Source of the DNA: Affinundibacterium seohonense
GTDB taxonomy: Bacteria > Pseudomonadota > Gammaproteobacteria > Burkholderiales > Burkholderiaceae_D
Assembly: GCF_014284305.1 (NCBI RefSeq)
Contig: NZ_JACOFW010000013.1
Span: 1 to 64,000, forward strand
Length of the DNA: 64,000 bases
Direction of reading: 5' to 3'
Shown here in pieces: positions 8,704-17,145 of the stretch. The notes beneath the pieces are model-generated. The model saw only the letters and a list, made by a program, of their open reading frames with translations, was not told the DNA's origin and made no database searches. The number at the start of each line of letters is the position of its first letter. Position 1 is the stretch's first letter. A program made the translations under genes and the position numbers.

Positions 8704-9046
8704 TCTTTTTACCTTTCTTTTCAGCAGTGATAGTTTGTAGATAGAGATCAAGGCGATCAAAACTTTGTTCCCAAAACACGCGATATTGATCCACCCAGTC
8801 CGCCGCCAGTTTCAGGTTTTCACCATTGAGCTTACAAGGACGACACTGCGCATCGCGCGTTTTGGTAATTAGACCAGCAGTCTCGAGAACCTTGAGATGT
8901 TTGGTAACAGCAGGTAGGCTCATATCATTTAGAAATGGCCGCGCCAAATCAGACACATTCGCCTCGCCGTGCGAAAGCTGCGCCAAGATAGCCCGGCGTG
9001 TTGGATCGGCAAGTGCCGAAAACGTTAAACTCAGTTGATCTTGCAT
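8660..9046 (-). CDS. ArsR-family transcriptional regulator
   Basis: A 128-residue winged-helix repressor. The motif FSALADPTRRAILAQL at residues 10-25 and the recognition helix region MSLPAVTKHLKVLETAGLI near 42-60 are typical of the ArsR subgroup linked to SRPBCC genes. No metal-binding ELCVCD motif is present, so metal sensing is unlikely. The C-terminus is lysine-rich (KKGKKNVRKSK) and its gene overlaps the downstream SRPBCC gene. It likely represses its own operon through the two AACC-N4-GGTT sites at 9051-9078 next to its start codon. Confidence 0.9.
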   Translation of the reverse strand: MQDQLSLTFSALADPTRRAILAQLSHGEANVSDLARPFLNDMSLPAVTKHLKVLETAGLITKTRDAQCRPCKLNGENLKLAADWVDQYRVFWEQSFDRLDLYLQTITAEKKGKKNVRKSKSTSTAKSE

Positions 9047-9050
9047 AATG

Positions 9051-9078
9051 TACCGATTGGTTAATTAACCGAATGGTT
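9051..9078 (-). promoter_or_regulatory. Predicted ArsR operator, two AACC-N4-GGTT-type sites
   Basis: Directly upstream of the ArsR start codon (9046) lie TACCGATTGGTTA (9051-9063) and AACCGAATGGTT (9067-9078), two similar inverted-repeat units about 15 bases apart centre to centre. The join makes a perfect GGTTAATTAACC palindrome at 9059-9070. The position between start codon and promoter suits autorepression. Binding is inferred. Confidence 0.6.
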
Positions 9079-9442
9079 TAATAGTAGTTTGAGTTTTGGG
9101 AGGCGTCAAGAAATTTTGGTGGCTCGGTTATCGATGTGGAGCGGACGGATCAATGAATACGCCGTTCTGCTTCGTCGAAACGCGGCCTGCCTTGGTTTGT
9201 ATTGGTTTGACGGCTTATCTAGCAAAGCGATATTGAAAACAACTTCCTCGTTTTCGTTTTGGTTATCGTGAATATTTCTCAACGTCTGGTTTTATGTATT
9301 TGATTTACTTAGACTTTCCTTTATGATCCTTGTTGTTGATAAATCAAGTCGGTCAGGTTAATTTTCAATCTTGTCCTTTTGAATTAAAGTTAGGCGAAAT
9401 GCCCACCATCCGAAGCAACATGGACAAAATTTAGAGGCTGCT
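9079..9442. other. Intergenic gap, nothing recognised
   Basis: This is the divergent interval between the ArsR operon and the hypothetical gene at 9443. It should contain promoters for both. I see only a TTAGAGG ribosome-binding site just before 9443 and no supported gene or repeat. Confidence 0.4.
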
Positions 9443-10726
9443 GTGAATACCATTCTGTTGATTGCAATTATAATTTTAGTGGCCGCGTTTATTTCATTTA
9501 TTCTACTTCTTCAAAGAAGGACGAATAGTTCCGCCAGCATGATCGCGCCGGAACGGATTGACCTTAAACCAGATGATGCCTTAGAAATAATAAGTGACTC
9601 TGGATACAATCTCGCAATATTCGATGACAACGGACTCAAAGTGCTTGAGTCAAGAGAAATAGAAAAAATACCTGTCGGGGCTCATATGGTTGAGTCATCC
9701 AGCAGTGCAATTAGTCGTGTCAAACACCTTGCAGCCGACCTATTTAAAGGCGCCGCAGGCATTCCGAACAACACTGTAGAGGTGCTTTTCAAGCCCGAAA
9801 TCCATCAAGGCTTAATTGATGGAACGTACACCTTGATGAAAACAAAATCAGGAGAAATCCTGGCAGATGCGGTTGATGCCTCAAATAAAGTGGTCGGGAA
9901 GGCTCGATTAATTCAAGGAGGAAAAGCGAAACAACTTGCCGGAGGTGCCTTTCAGCTTGTAAGTATTGCGGTTGCTCAATCACATTTGGCAGATATTGAA
10001 AGAAGTCTAAGCGCAATCAAAGACTCAATCTCCGAGGTGCTTGAAAGGCAAGAGAACGAAGACAAGGCAAGAATTACTGGAGCCTTTGACTATTTACGCG
10101 AAATCTCCACACACATGAAGGAGCTTCGTTGTCCTGATGAGCTCCCCCAACAAAAGAGGAACGCGATTGAAGGGATCATCAAGGACTCCTACTCTTGGCG
10201 CAACAAGTTAGAAGAAGACATGACCTCATTAATCAATACAATATCAAAGCTCACCGATCGAGACACTTTCGGGACAGGCGATACATTTGAAGAATTAAAA
10301 AATCTCATAGACAAAGTAAGGCCACTCTTAAAGCGGCGCGAGCTTTTCCTCAACCTTGCCTCAGCTATAAATTTTGTTACAGCTTATCTTGATCCTGCAA
10401 AACGCGAATATTCAAAGATTGATGTAAACGAAGATCGTTGGGCAGACCTTATCAACCAGTTCAAAAAATCCGCTTTAGAGCGAGAATCTACGCTCTTGGA
10501 AAAATCTTTTTGGAATTCGAATGAAACTTTGCACTTACGCAAAGATAAGCTTAGGTCATTGTCTTCTGACTATCACCGATCTGGGAATGATCAGCAAGCC
10601 GAGTACTTCGCGTTACGGAGTTCACTTGCAGAGAGCATGTCTCGCCTTATTGATCCAAGCGGCAATGTGCGCATTGCAATCTCATATGACGATCAGGGTA
10701 ACGTTTGTGGTGCAGCAATACTTTAG
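9443..10726 (+). CDS. Membrane-anchored protein of unknown function
   Basis: The 427-residue protein is not recognised by name. From a GTG start (preceded by TAGAGG) it has one N-terminal membrane helix (about residues 3-23, NTILLIAIIILVAAFISFIL) and then a large soluble part. A conserved-looking segment at about 100-170 (KGAAGIPNNTVEVLF, then ILADAVDASNKVVGKARLI, then LAGGAFQLVSIAVAQSHL) is followed by a long charged helical region (about 180-400) that may be coiled coil. Its codon use is more AT-rich than the flanking housekeeping genes. It stands alone; a 90-bp repeat begins at the base directly after its stop codon. Accessory gene, function open. Confidence 0.7.
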   Translation: MNTILLIAIIILVAAFISFILLLQRRTNSSASMIAPERIDLKPDDALEIISDSGYNLAIFDDNGLKVLESREIEKIPVGAHMVESSSSAISRVKHLAADLFKGAAGIPNNTVEVLFKPEIHQGLIDGTYTLMKTKSGEILADAVDASNKVVGKARLIQGGKAKQLAGGAFQLVSIAVAQSHLADIERSLSAIKDSISEVLERQENEDKARITGAFDYLREISTHMKELRCPDELPQQKRNAIEGIIKDSYSWRNKLEEDMTSLINTISKLTDRDTFGTGDTFEELKNLIDKVRPLLKRRELFLNLASAINFVTAYLDPAKREYSKIDVNEDRWADLINQFKKSALERESTLLEKSFWNSNETLHLRKDKLRSLSSDYHRSGNDQQAEYFALRSSLAESMSRLIDPSGNVRIAISYDDQGNVCGAAIL

Positions 10727-10816
10727 CCATGCAGGGCGGGTGCAACCCGCGCGGTATATCTGTCGATCAAGTTTGCACATAGTTCAGGCGGCGCGGATTC
10801 CACCCGCCCTACATGG
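10727..10816. repeat. 90-bp palindromic repeat, copy A
   Basis: Ends are near-perfect inverted repeats: CCATGCAGGGCGGGTG (10727-10742) against CACCCGCCCTACATGG (10801-10816), 15 of 16 bases complementary. The centre contains GTCGATCAA and TTTGCACATAG. It matches copy C (15136-15225) at 73 of 90 positions and copy B (14222-14311) at about 60 of 90 by hand count. Size and end structure resemble a small non-autonomous palindromic element (MITE/REP-like). Confidence 0.75.
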
Positions 10817-10910
10817 CGTTGAAGATTGGATGAAGTTGAGCAAACATACAGTCAATTTTAACGATGTTCGCCCATTTAATTGTTTTTGATTTGCAGTTGG
10901 CGTCAAACTT

Positions 10911-11447
10911 CTACCAAGTAAAGTCATCCGGAATCTGGTAGGCGGCATACGGATCATCTTCGTCAACTTCGGTTGATGTTTTCTTTACTCGCACCACCAG
11001 CGACGCATCGCGTTCTTCTATTTTTTCCGCGATAACTCGGGGAAGCAATTCGGTTTTTCCATCCACGCACACGATCATGAGCCGGCCAGCAATCAGATGT
11101 TTTTGTACTTCGGCCGATACGTAGATCTTATCGATCTTGGTGCCATGGGTGTAGTAATAAGCGATGTCGCCATTACCTTTACTTTGTCGATTGTTTTGCA
11201 CCATCTGTACGATTTGCGCAAACACGGCCTTTTGAGCTGCCGCTGCATCGCGTTGTGCATTGAGTTCACGTGCGCGTTCGGCATTTTTTCGTTGCACTTC
11301 AAGCGCAGCCAAACGTGCCTCATCGACACTCTCGCTGCCAGTACGGCGCTCGACCTTTTTTTGTTTGACCTTGTCCTGGTGAACCAGTTTGGCCTTGTTT
11401 TTATCGACTAAACCCGCTTTTAAAAATTGATCTTGCAATGATGCCAT
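10911..11447 (-). CDS. DUF2058 family protein (YaiL-like)
   Basis: A 178-residue soluble protein. MASLQDQFLKAGLVDKNKAKLV at the start, then a highly charged helical stretch with many K, R, E and A residues, then DIAYYYTHGTKIDKIYVS and the C-terminal PYAAYQIPDDFTW match the DUF2058 (YaiL) family. The family is described as nucleoprotein/polynucleotide-associated in annotation, but its function is not established. The ATG at 11447 is the family start; the longer frame from 11474 adds an untypical leader. Confidence 0.88.
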   Translation of the reverse strand: MASLQDQFLKAGLVDKNKAKLVHQDKVKQKKVERRTGSESVDEARLAALEVQRKNAERARELNAQRDAAAAQKAVFAQIVQMVQNNRQSKGNGDIAYYYTHGTKIDKIYVSAEVQKHLIAGRLMIVCVDGKTELLPRVIAEKIEERDASLVVRVKKTSTEVDEDDPYAAYQIPDDFTW

Positions 11448-11822
11448 AGTGCATTCCCATAAAATAAGTGCCACTGATTCAAGTCAACGCTGTTGACTGA
11501 TCGCAGGCCGCCAGCATATCAAAATTTCCGATTCTGCGCCCCTGCAAAGTGTCAGCCGAGCTCTCATTACTAAAATTTATTGGCGTGGCGAACCCACTTT
11601 CGGTGCGCTTTTTGAGTTCACTCGGATTTGTACATGACCACAACCACCTTTTCCGCTGATTGAATGTTTTCGTTTTGTCTTACTCAAGCTTGTCGCGCCA
11701 CCATGTCATATCCTCGTCATCAAAGCTTGCCAGAATTCGCCGTTTGATTGCGACGCCCTAAATGCGTGGCCATTTTCTGCGCTCACTTTTCACGCTTTTC
11801 ACTTTTTAGACGAGAGACATCC
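11448..11822. other. Divergent intergenic gap, nothing recognised
   Basis: The stretch separates the divergent DUF2058 gene and the lipoprotein gene. It must hold two promoters. I see no convincing -35/-10 pair, repeat or small gene. Confidence 0.4.
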
Positions 11823-13475
11823 ATGTTGACATCCAGCCGACGCCATCTATTGGCCTCATTTATTCTTCCCATCACACTCCTGAGTGGCTGCGGTGGAAGT
11901 AGCAACGACACCAAGGAAACGCCTATTCCAGTCGCTCCGACGCCAGTTAGTATGACTTTAGAAAAAATCGGCAGCTACGACGGCCTTGTGCTTGGTGCTG
12001 CTGAGATTACTGCGTTTGACCCAGCGAGCAAACGTTTGTTTGTTGTCAATGGTGCCAATGGTTCTGTTGATGTACTCGATTTAACTACACCAGCAACACC
12101 GAAATTAATTAGTGCCATCAATGTCAGTAGCCTCGGTGGTGGTGTGAATAGCGTGGCGGTCTATGATGGCTTGGTCGCCTTGGCAATCGAAGGCAAAGCA
12201 AAAACTTCTCCTGGTGTAGTGGCGTTTTATAATGCAGCTGACCTCAAATTGTTGCACTCAGTTGCCGTGGGCGCATTGCCGGATATGGTGACTTTTACGT
12301 CTGACGGTAAGCAATTGTTAGTTGCCAATGAAGGTGAGCCAAATAGCTATGGCTTAGCCGACTCTGTTGATCCTGAAGGTTCTATTAGTGTGATTACAGT
12401 GAACCGTACTGGAACATCGACGGTCGCTACAGCCGACTTTAAAGCGTACATCGGCAAAGAGGCAGAACTCCGTGCTAGCGGTGTGCGTATTTATGGTCCA
12501 GGTGCCAATGCAGCACAAGATCTCGAACCAGAATACATTGCGATTAGCGCCGACAATAAAACAGCCTATGTCACGCTACAAGAGAATAATGCCATCGCGA
12601 TAGTCGACATCGCGACAGCAAAAGTGACAGCCATCAAACCATTGGGCTTTAAAAATCACAATGTCGCAGGTGCGGGTTTAGACGCGAGTGACGAAGATGG
12701 CGGCACGAACACCAATAGCGGAACACCTGCGATCAAGATTGCTCCACAGCCGGTCAAAGGCATGTATCTGCCTGACGCTATTGCACGTTACACAGTCAAC
12801 GGTAGCACTTATCTGATCACGGCAAATGAAGGTGACGCACGTGCAGATTGGCCAGGATTTAATGAAGAGACGCGGGTGGCTACGCATTGCAAATTGGGTT
12901 TAGATCCAGCAGTGTTTGGCAGTGAAGCGACAAACCTATTGTTTGATTCCAACCTCGGACGCTTACGCATCACGACCACACCAAATGGTGGTAGTGCTGG
13001 TAAGAATGCGGCAGGATTGTGTACTGAATTATTCTCATTTGGCGCACGTTCCTTCTCGATCTGGTCGACTGATATCGTTCGAGTGTTTGACTCTGGTGAC
13101 GATTTAGAACAACGTACTAAAGCGCTCAGCAATGTCGCTTTCAACGCCAGTCACGACAACAACACGCTCGATGGACGTAGCGCCAGCAAAGGCCCTGAAC
13201 CAGAAGGCGTCGTCGTCGGCACATTCGGCAACAAGACTTTCGCCTTCATTGGTATGGAACGCGTTGGTGGCGTGATTGTGTATGACGTCACCAATCCAAC
13301 TGCGCCGATCTATGTCACTTATCTCAATACGCGTAATGCCTTAACAGGTGATCGCGGGCCAGAAGGCTTAGCATTGATCACCGCAGACAAGTCACCAAAT
13401 GGCAAACCATTATTGATCGTTGGTAATGAAGTCAGTGGTACGACGGCAGTCTTTCAATTGAATTTGACCTACTAA
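11823..13475 (+). CDS. Choice-of-anchor I family lipoprotein (beta-propeller)
   Basis: The 550-residue protein is a predicted lipoprotein: the leader MLTSSRRHLLASFILPITLL ends in the lipobox LSGC with cysteine near residue 23, followed by a GGSSNDT linker. The body matches the choice-of-anchor I family, a beta-propeller-like extracellular domain also found in proteins annotated as alkaline phosphatase or esterase-like: VGALPDMVTFTSDGKQLLVA, NEGEPNSY, DLEPEYIAIS, VTLQENNAIAIVDIA, GLDASDEDGG and ITANEGDARADWPGF. Function beyond surface location is not established. The ATG at 11823 is chosen because it directly precedes the signal peptide. A strong terminator follows at 13533. Confidence 0.85.
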   Translation: MLTSSRRHLLASFILPITLLSGCGGSSNDTKETPIPVAPTPVSMTLEKIGSYDGLVLGAAEITAFDPASKRLFVVNGANGSVDVLDLTTPATPKLISAINVSSLGGGVNSVAVYDGLVALAIEGKAKTSPGVVAFYNAADLKLLHSVAVGALPDMVTFTSDGKQLLVANEGEPNSYGLADSVDPEGSISVITVNRTGTSTVATADFKAYIGKEAELRASGVRIYGPGANAAQDLEPEYIAISADNKTAYVTLQENNAIAIVDIATAKVTAIKPLGFKNHNVAGAGLDASDEDGGTNTNSGTPAIKIAPQPVKGMYLPDAIARYTVNGSTYLITANEGDARADWPGFNEETRVATHCKLGLDPAVFGSEATNLLFDSNLGRLRITTTPNGGSAGKNAAGLCTELFSFGARSFSIWSTDIVRVFDSGDDLEQRTKALSNVAFNASHDNNTLDGRSASKGPEPEGVVVGTFGNKTFAFIGMERVGGVIVYDVTNPTAPIYVTYLNTRNALTGDRGPEGLALITADKSPNGKPLLIVGNEVSGTTAVFQLNLTY

Positions 13476-13532
13476 AATGTCGATGACATCCGTCTGAATT
13501 GAGCAAGTATTCAGACGCGGATTTGCAAGTCA

Positions 13533-13558
13533 AAAAGCCTCCTTCGCGGGAGGCTTTT
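13533..13558 (+). terminator. Intrinsic terminator of the lipoprotein gene
   Basis: AAAAGCCTCC (13533-13542), loop TTCGCG, GGAGGCTTTT (13549-13558): a perfect 10-base stem with A and T flanks, so it may act in both directions. Confidence 0.85.
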
Positions 13559-13708
13559 GTATTTTGGCGAACCCATTCTGAGCGATGAATTCTAATTTGA
13601 AGATCTACTAGTTGATGGTGATGGATGTTAATAAGTTGCCTTTTACTGAACTCTAGTTCAAGCTTGTTACCCGAAATCTTCCAACCCATTCCTTAAAGGA
13701 GTATCGCC

Positions 13709-14176
13709 ATGAGCAATGCCATTCGCACCTGTCTTTGGTTTCGTGACGGACGAGGCCAAGAGGCTGCTGAGTATTACTGTTCTTTGATTCTCAATAGCAA
13801 AGTTGAAAGTGCCTATGTAGGTGACAACGGCTATGGCGTATTCTCCGTGATCGACTTCACGTTAGGCGGTGTCCCTTACCAAATTCTCGATGCGGGGCCG
13901 ATGTTCACATTGAGCGAAGCTGTGTCGATTGCGGTCGCGACCGACGATCAAGCTGAGACCGATCGACTATGGGCAGCCTTCACCAGCAACGGCGGGGAAG
14001 AAAGTGTCTGCGGTTGGCTGAAAGATCGTTTCGGTGTGTCTTGGCAAATTTATCCAAAGCGTTTGCTTGAATTGACCATGAATGTCGACAAAGCAGTATC
14101 GAGCAAAGCAATGGCCGCGATGATGAAGCAAAAGAAGATTGATATTGCTGAGATCGAGGCGGCGGTTCGCGGGTAG
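13709..14176 (+). CDS. VOC superfamily protein (PhnB/3-demethylubiquinone methyltransferase-like)
   Basis: A 155-residue protein of the PhnB-like branch of the vicinal oxygen chelate superfamily: WFRDGRGQEAAEYYCSLI near the N-terminus, YQILDAGPMFTLSEAVSIAV in the middle, and the WAAFTSNGGEES-CGWLKDRFGVSWQIYP signature at about residues 90-118. Members are often annotated as 3-demethylubiquinone-9 3-methyltransferase, but that name is not supported by activity data I know of. The ATG at 13709 has TAAAGGAG upstream. No obvious operon partner. Confidence 0.85.
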   Translation: MSNAIRTCLWFRDGRGQEAAEYYCSLILNSKVESAYVGDNGYGVFSVIDFTLGGVPYQILDAGPMFTLSEAVSIAVATDDQAETDRLWAAFTSNGGEESVCGWLKDRFGVSWQIYPKRLLELTMNVDKAVSSKAMAAMMKQKKIDIAEIEAAVRG

Positions 14177-14221
14177 GAACTAGCGGTGTGAAACTTCGTT
14201 GAACATGGTTGCTTCGCTAAA

Positions 14222-14311
14222 ATTGGTAGGGCTGGTGCAAACCGTGCGGTTTATAAACCGATCAACTATGCACATTGGCGAGGACGTGCGGGTCGTACCC
14301 ATCCTAGAAGG
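14222..14311. repeat. 90-bp palindromic repeat, copy B (degenerate)
   Basis: Same length and order of motifs as copies A and C (GTAGGGCTGGTGCAA, ACCGATCAACTATGCACAT, CGTACCCATCCTAGAAGG), but more diverged: about 60 of 90 positions match copy A by hand count, and the terminal inverted repeat is eroded. It lies between the VOC gene and the SEL1 gene. Confidence 0.6.
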
Positions 14312-14413
14312 CTGCGAAAAACGGATGGCTGAACAAGTTTAGTTTATGATGAAAGTCAGAATTGAACGATTTTTCGAACGAAACAATATTGAGTCAAAGA
14401 GCAAGGGTCGAAT

Positions 14414-15088
14414 ATGAAATTATTTTTGGAGACATCGCTGATTGTGGTTTTTAGCACCTTGAGTTTACTTGCTCAAGCCGATGATTTTTCGGATGGCGTT
14501 GCTTTGTATGGTCAGCGTGATTTTCCGGCCGCTGCTGCTGCATTCAAAAAAGCTGCTGAACTAGGAAAGTCTGATGCCCAGTTTAATCTTGGCCTAATGT
14601 ACTTAAAGGGTGAAGGCGTCGCGCAGAATTACGTAGAAGCGAAAGCCCTGTTTGAAAAGGCAGCGGAGCAGAATAATATCCGCGCGCAAGTCAATCTCGC
14701 CCGAATGTACGCAAAAGCCAAGGGCGTCGCGCCTAATTACGGAATGGCGGTCTATTGGTTCAAGAAGGCAGTGGAGCTCGGATATGCCGACGCGCAATAT
14801 AGTTTGGGAGTTTTATATGTGAATGGGATTGGCGTTTCACGCAACTATGATAAAGCGCACGATCTTTTTGTAAAGGCGGCGCAACAAAAGGACGCTAGTG
14901 CGCAATATCAACTAGGGCTAATGTACTTCAAAGGAAAAGGTGTTGCGATCGATAAAGTCGAGGCTATGAAATGGCTTATTCTTGCTGGCGATTATGATGA
15001 TGCTGTGACGTATCGTAAGTATGCAGAGTCGCAAATGAGTCCGAAAGAAATCGAGGAAGCCAAGGTAGAGGCGGCAAAATCGCAGTGA
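14414..15088 (+). CDS. SEL1-repeat (TPR-like) exported protein
   Basis: The 224-residue protein has a signal peptide (cleavage after LLAQA, about residue 22) followed by five SEL1-type repeats of about 36 residues. The repeat pattern A-x-x-x-F-x-K-A-A-E-x-G-x-x-x-A-Q-x-x-L-G-x-M-Y is visible at NLGLMYLKGEGVAQNY, NLARMYAKAKGVAPNY, SLGVLYVNGIGVSRNY and QLGLMYFKGKGVAID. SEL1 proteins mediate protein-protein contacts, here in the periplasm; a partner cannot be named. The gene is bracketed by repeat copies B and C. Confidence 0.88.
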   Translation: MKLFLETSLIVVFSTLSLLAQADDFSDGVALYGQRDFPAAAAAFKKAAELGKSDAQFNLGLMYLKGEGVAQNYVEAKALFEKAAEQNNIRAQVNLARMYAKAKGVAPNYGMAVYWFKKAVELGYADAQYSLGVLYVNGIGVSRNYDKAHDLFVKAAQQKDASAQYQLGLMYFKGKGVAIDKVEAMKWLILAGDYDDAVTYRKYAESQMSPKEIEEAKVEAAKSQ

Positions 15089-15135
15089 GTATCCATCATT
15101 TGTCGCCACTATATGGGTTACTTGAAGTGGGATAA

Positions 15136-15225
15136 CAATGTAGGTCGGGTGCAACCCGCGCGGTAGATCGGTCGATCAACTTTGTACATAGCCTGAGCGG
15201 CGCGGGTTTTATCCGCCCTACAAGG
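15136..15225. repeat. 90-bp palindromic repeat, copy C
   Basis: Begins CAATGTAGGTCGGGTG and ends CCGCCCTACAAGG. It shares 73 of 90 positions with copy A, including the identical 20-base run from 15146 to 15165. Terminal inverted repeats are still recognisable. It lies between the SEL1 gene and the hypothetical gene at 15261. Confidence 0.75.
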
Positions 15226-15260
15226 CTGGATTCAGAATTTCAAAAATAGAAGGAGATCAA

Positions 15261-15953
15261 ATGATAAATCAAGGAAGTAGTGATTTGAAAAACACGGCAT
15301 GGATCGATTCAAAGCAATCTGCAAAGTGTCGAAGTCGATTTGGATTTTTAATCATGAGCATGACTTTACTTTTTACAAATATCTTGATGCTTGAATCAGT
15401 CGCAAATGAAATTCTTGCGCAGAAGAGCATGAAAAATAGATCTGATCAGGTAAAAGACGCAAAAACAGAACTTGAACAAACAAGGGAATTCTTGCCGCCT
15501 TTCTCTTTTACGAAAGACGATTTTCTCCAAAATGTTGGAAAAGTTTTGTTGAGTGAAGATGGTCGAACCAAAAGGGAAACGGTGGAACGTGCATTTAACG
15601 TGAAATTTCCCGAGACACCGTCGATAGATTTTCAGACATCATATCCAAATATGAGAGTGGATTATTTGAGACCAAGATTAGATTGGTACTTTGCAATGTC
15701 AGTTAAGAATGGAAACAATTATTCAAGTTTTGATTTAGGATTAGACTCCACAATGTGTATTCATTACCAAGAATTTCGAGAAGTCGCGAAGATCGCAGGA
15801 TGGACGCTCGTAGGTGAAGCACAATTTCTTAATCATCGACCAATTTTTCGTGAAACTTACAATAAAGATGTGAAAGGTGCGACTCTATTTGTGAGTTTGT
15901 CTAGAGGCGATGTGAACTGCGTCACTAGTATTCACATGTTTAATCGTTCTTAA
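15261..15953 (+). CDS. Hypothetical membrane-anchored or exported protein
   Basis: The 230-residue protein is not recognised. The ATG has a good ribosome-binding site (AGAAGGAGATC). Residues about 28-50 (GFLIMSMTLLFTNILMLESV) form one hydrophobic helix preceded by a basic stretch, so it is anchored in the inner membrane or has a long signal sequence. The rest is polar and contains two cysteines (in STMCIH and DVNCVT). Base composition is AT-rich (many AAA, ATT and TTT codons) compared with the flanking housekeeping genes. It is the last gene before the duplicated valS tail. Confidence 0.6.
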   Translation: MINQGSSDLKNTAWIDSKQSAKCRSRFGFLIMSMTLLFTNILMLESVANEILAQKSMKNRSDQVKDAKTELEQTREFLPPFSFTKDDFLQNVGKVLLSEDGRTKRETVERAFNVKFPETPSIDFQTSYPNMRVDYLRPRLDWYFAMSVKNGNNYSSFDLGLDSTMCIHYQEFREVAKIAGWTLVGEAQFLNHRPIFRETYNKDVKGATLFVSLSRGDVNCVTSIHMFNRS

Positions 15954-16054
15954 TTTTTCATCTTTTATTTTTTCCCTTCGAGGCATATGTGGCCACGTTT
16001 TTTGTGTCCACGCAGATTTTGAAAACCTAGTGAGTGATTTCCTTGTCAAAACAA

Positions 16055-16084
16055 AAAAGCGCTTCAAAACATAGAAGCGCTTTT
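16055..16084 (-). terminator. Terminator of the duplicated valS tail
   Basis: GCGCTTC and GAAGCGC arms with AAAA/TTTT flanks (16055-16065 and 16074-16084), separated by eight bases. It corresponds in position and sequence to the valS terminator at 17755-17786, with a slightly shorter stem. Confidence 0.75.
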
Positions 16085-16112
16085 CGCATTTACAACTCAA
16101 TCAAAAACCAAA

Positions 16113-16355
16113 TCACCCCAACTTAGCAAACGACTCCTGCATCTTACTCAGAGTCGCAGAGAAGCCCGCGACGCGTTCTTTCTCTTGTTCGACAACAACT
16201 ACCGGAGCACGTGCAACAAAACTCTCATTGCTGAGTTTGGCTTGAACCGTATTGATTTCGGCTTCCAGTTTCGCCATCTCTTTTGAGAGGCGTTCGCGTT
16301 CTGCGGCGACGTCGATTTCTACTTTTAATATCAGCTTGGTTTCGTCGACAATGGA
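16113..16355 (-). pseudogene. Duplicated 3' end of valS (last 80 codons)
   Basis: On the minus strand the frame reads from [16 protein letters not shown] to MQESFAKLG and the TGA at 16115-16113. It matches the last 80 residues of the intact ValS (17815-18057) at 74 of 80 positions (G to D, M to I, KA to TV and AA to VV changes), while many third positions differ. There is no frameshift or stop. Homology ends abruptly at 16355 and extends downstream through the terminator to about 16048. There is no start codon or ribosome-binding site, so it is a gene fragment, not a working gene. It encodes only the C-terminal tRNA-binding coiled coil. Confidence 0.9.
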
Positions 16356-16482
16356 TCGCGTGGACGTAGCACAGCTAATACTCCCATAATGCGTATTCTT
16401 TATCTCTTAGGTATCCACTTGGCTTGACACTTGTGATCGAAATGAGAAACATAGATACTCTGACTGTGTTCGTGCAATTCAA

Positions 16483-17142
16483 ATGTCTATGTCAAATTTA
16501 AATATCCCAAATGCAGTACTTGAAACATGGTCTGCTCAAGTGACGACAGCAGAACTTACTTGGGTTCTTCCCGATGGTTGTCAAGACTTGATATGGTGTG
16601 GCTCCGCCCAAGGTGTGGGCGAGTGGTTCGTAACTGATTTAGCGGATAGTGCTTACGCAGTGCAATGCAATCCGAGTGATTACTTTATCGGTTTTCGATG
16701 CAAACCTGGAGTCCGGTTTGCTACCGAAACTTTATTGCAAGCGATGCAGCATTGCCATCTCGACGACACCAGTAAAATATTGAGCTATTTGGAGGAGTGT
16801 ACTTCCATAAATCAAGATGTGATTGACGCTTTAATTGTGCTTGCAAAAACGAGCAGCGTCGCTGACTCTGCCCGTTTATTGGGAATATCTGAACGAAGTT
16901 TAGAGCGTCACTTGCAACGTCATACGGATCGATCCCCTTGCTATTGGCGTAATCTGGCAAGAGTAAGGCGCGCAGGTGCAGAACTTGCACATACGACTTC
17001 TTTAAGTACCCTAGCGGCGAATCATGGCTATGCCGACCAATCGCACATGAATCGTGCATTTAAACAATGGTTCGGTCATAGTCCAAATGTACTCAGAAAC
17101 GACCCTAAGTTGCTCGCTGCATTATCAATCTCAGGCTATTGA
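16483..17142 (+). CDS. AraC-family transcriptional regulator
   Basis: The 219-residue protein has an N-terminal AraC-associated domain (about 1-110; VLPDGCQDLIWCGS and YFIGFRCKPGVRF are typical of the DUF6597-type sensor part) and a C-terminal AraC DNA-binding domain (about 125-205) with two helix-turn-helix units: ADSARLLGISERSLERHLQR and LAANHGYADQSHMNRAFKQW. It is convergent with the small VOC gene, only three bases between stop codons, and both sit inside the segment bracketed by valS and its duplicated tail. It may control that VOC gene; this is inferred from position only. Confidence 0.88.
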   Translation: MSMSNLNIPNAVLETWSAQVTTAELTWVLPDGCQDLIWCGSAQGVGEWFVTDLADSAYAVQCNPSDYFIGFRCKPGVRFATETLLQAMQHCHLDDTSKILSYLEECTSINQDVIDALIVLAKTSSVADSARLLGISERSLERHLQRHTDRSPCYWRNLARVRRAGAELAHTTSLSTLAANHGYADQSHMNRAFKQWFGHSPNVLRNDPKLLAALSISGY

Positions 17143-17145
17143 CGG

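Noticed and set aside
16434-16461. TTGACA followed by TACTCT upstream of the araC-type gene as a promoter
   Set aside because: The spacer is short and the -10 box poor; it was not strong enough to list.
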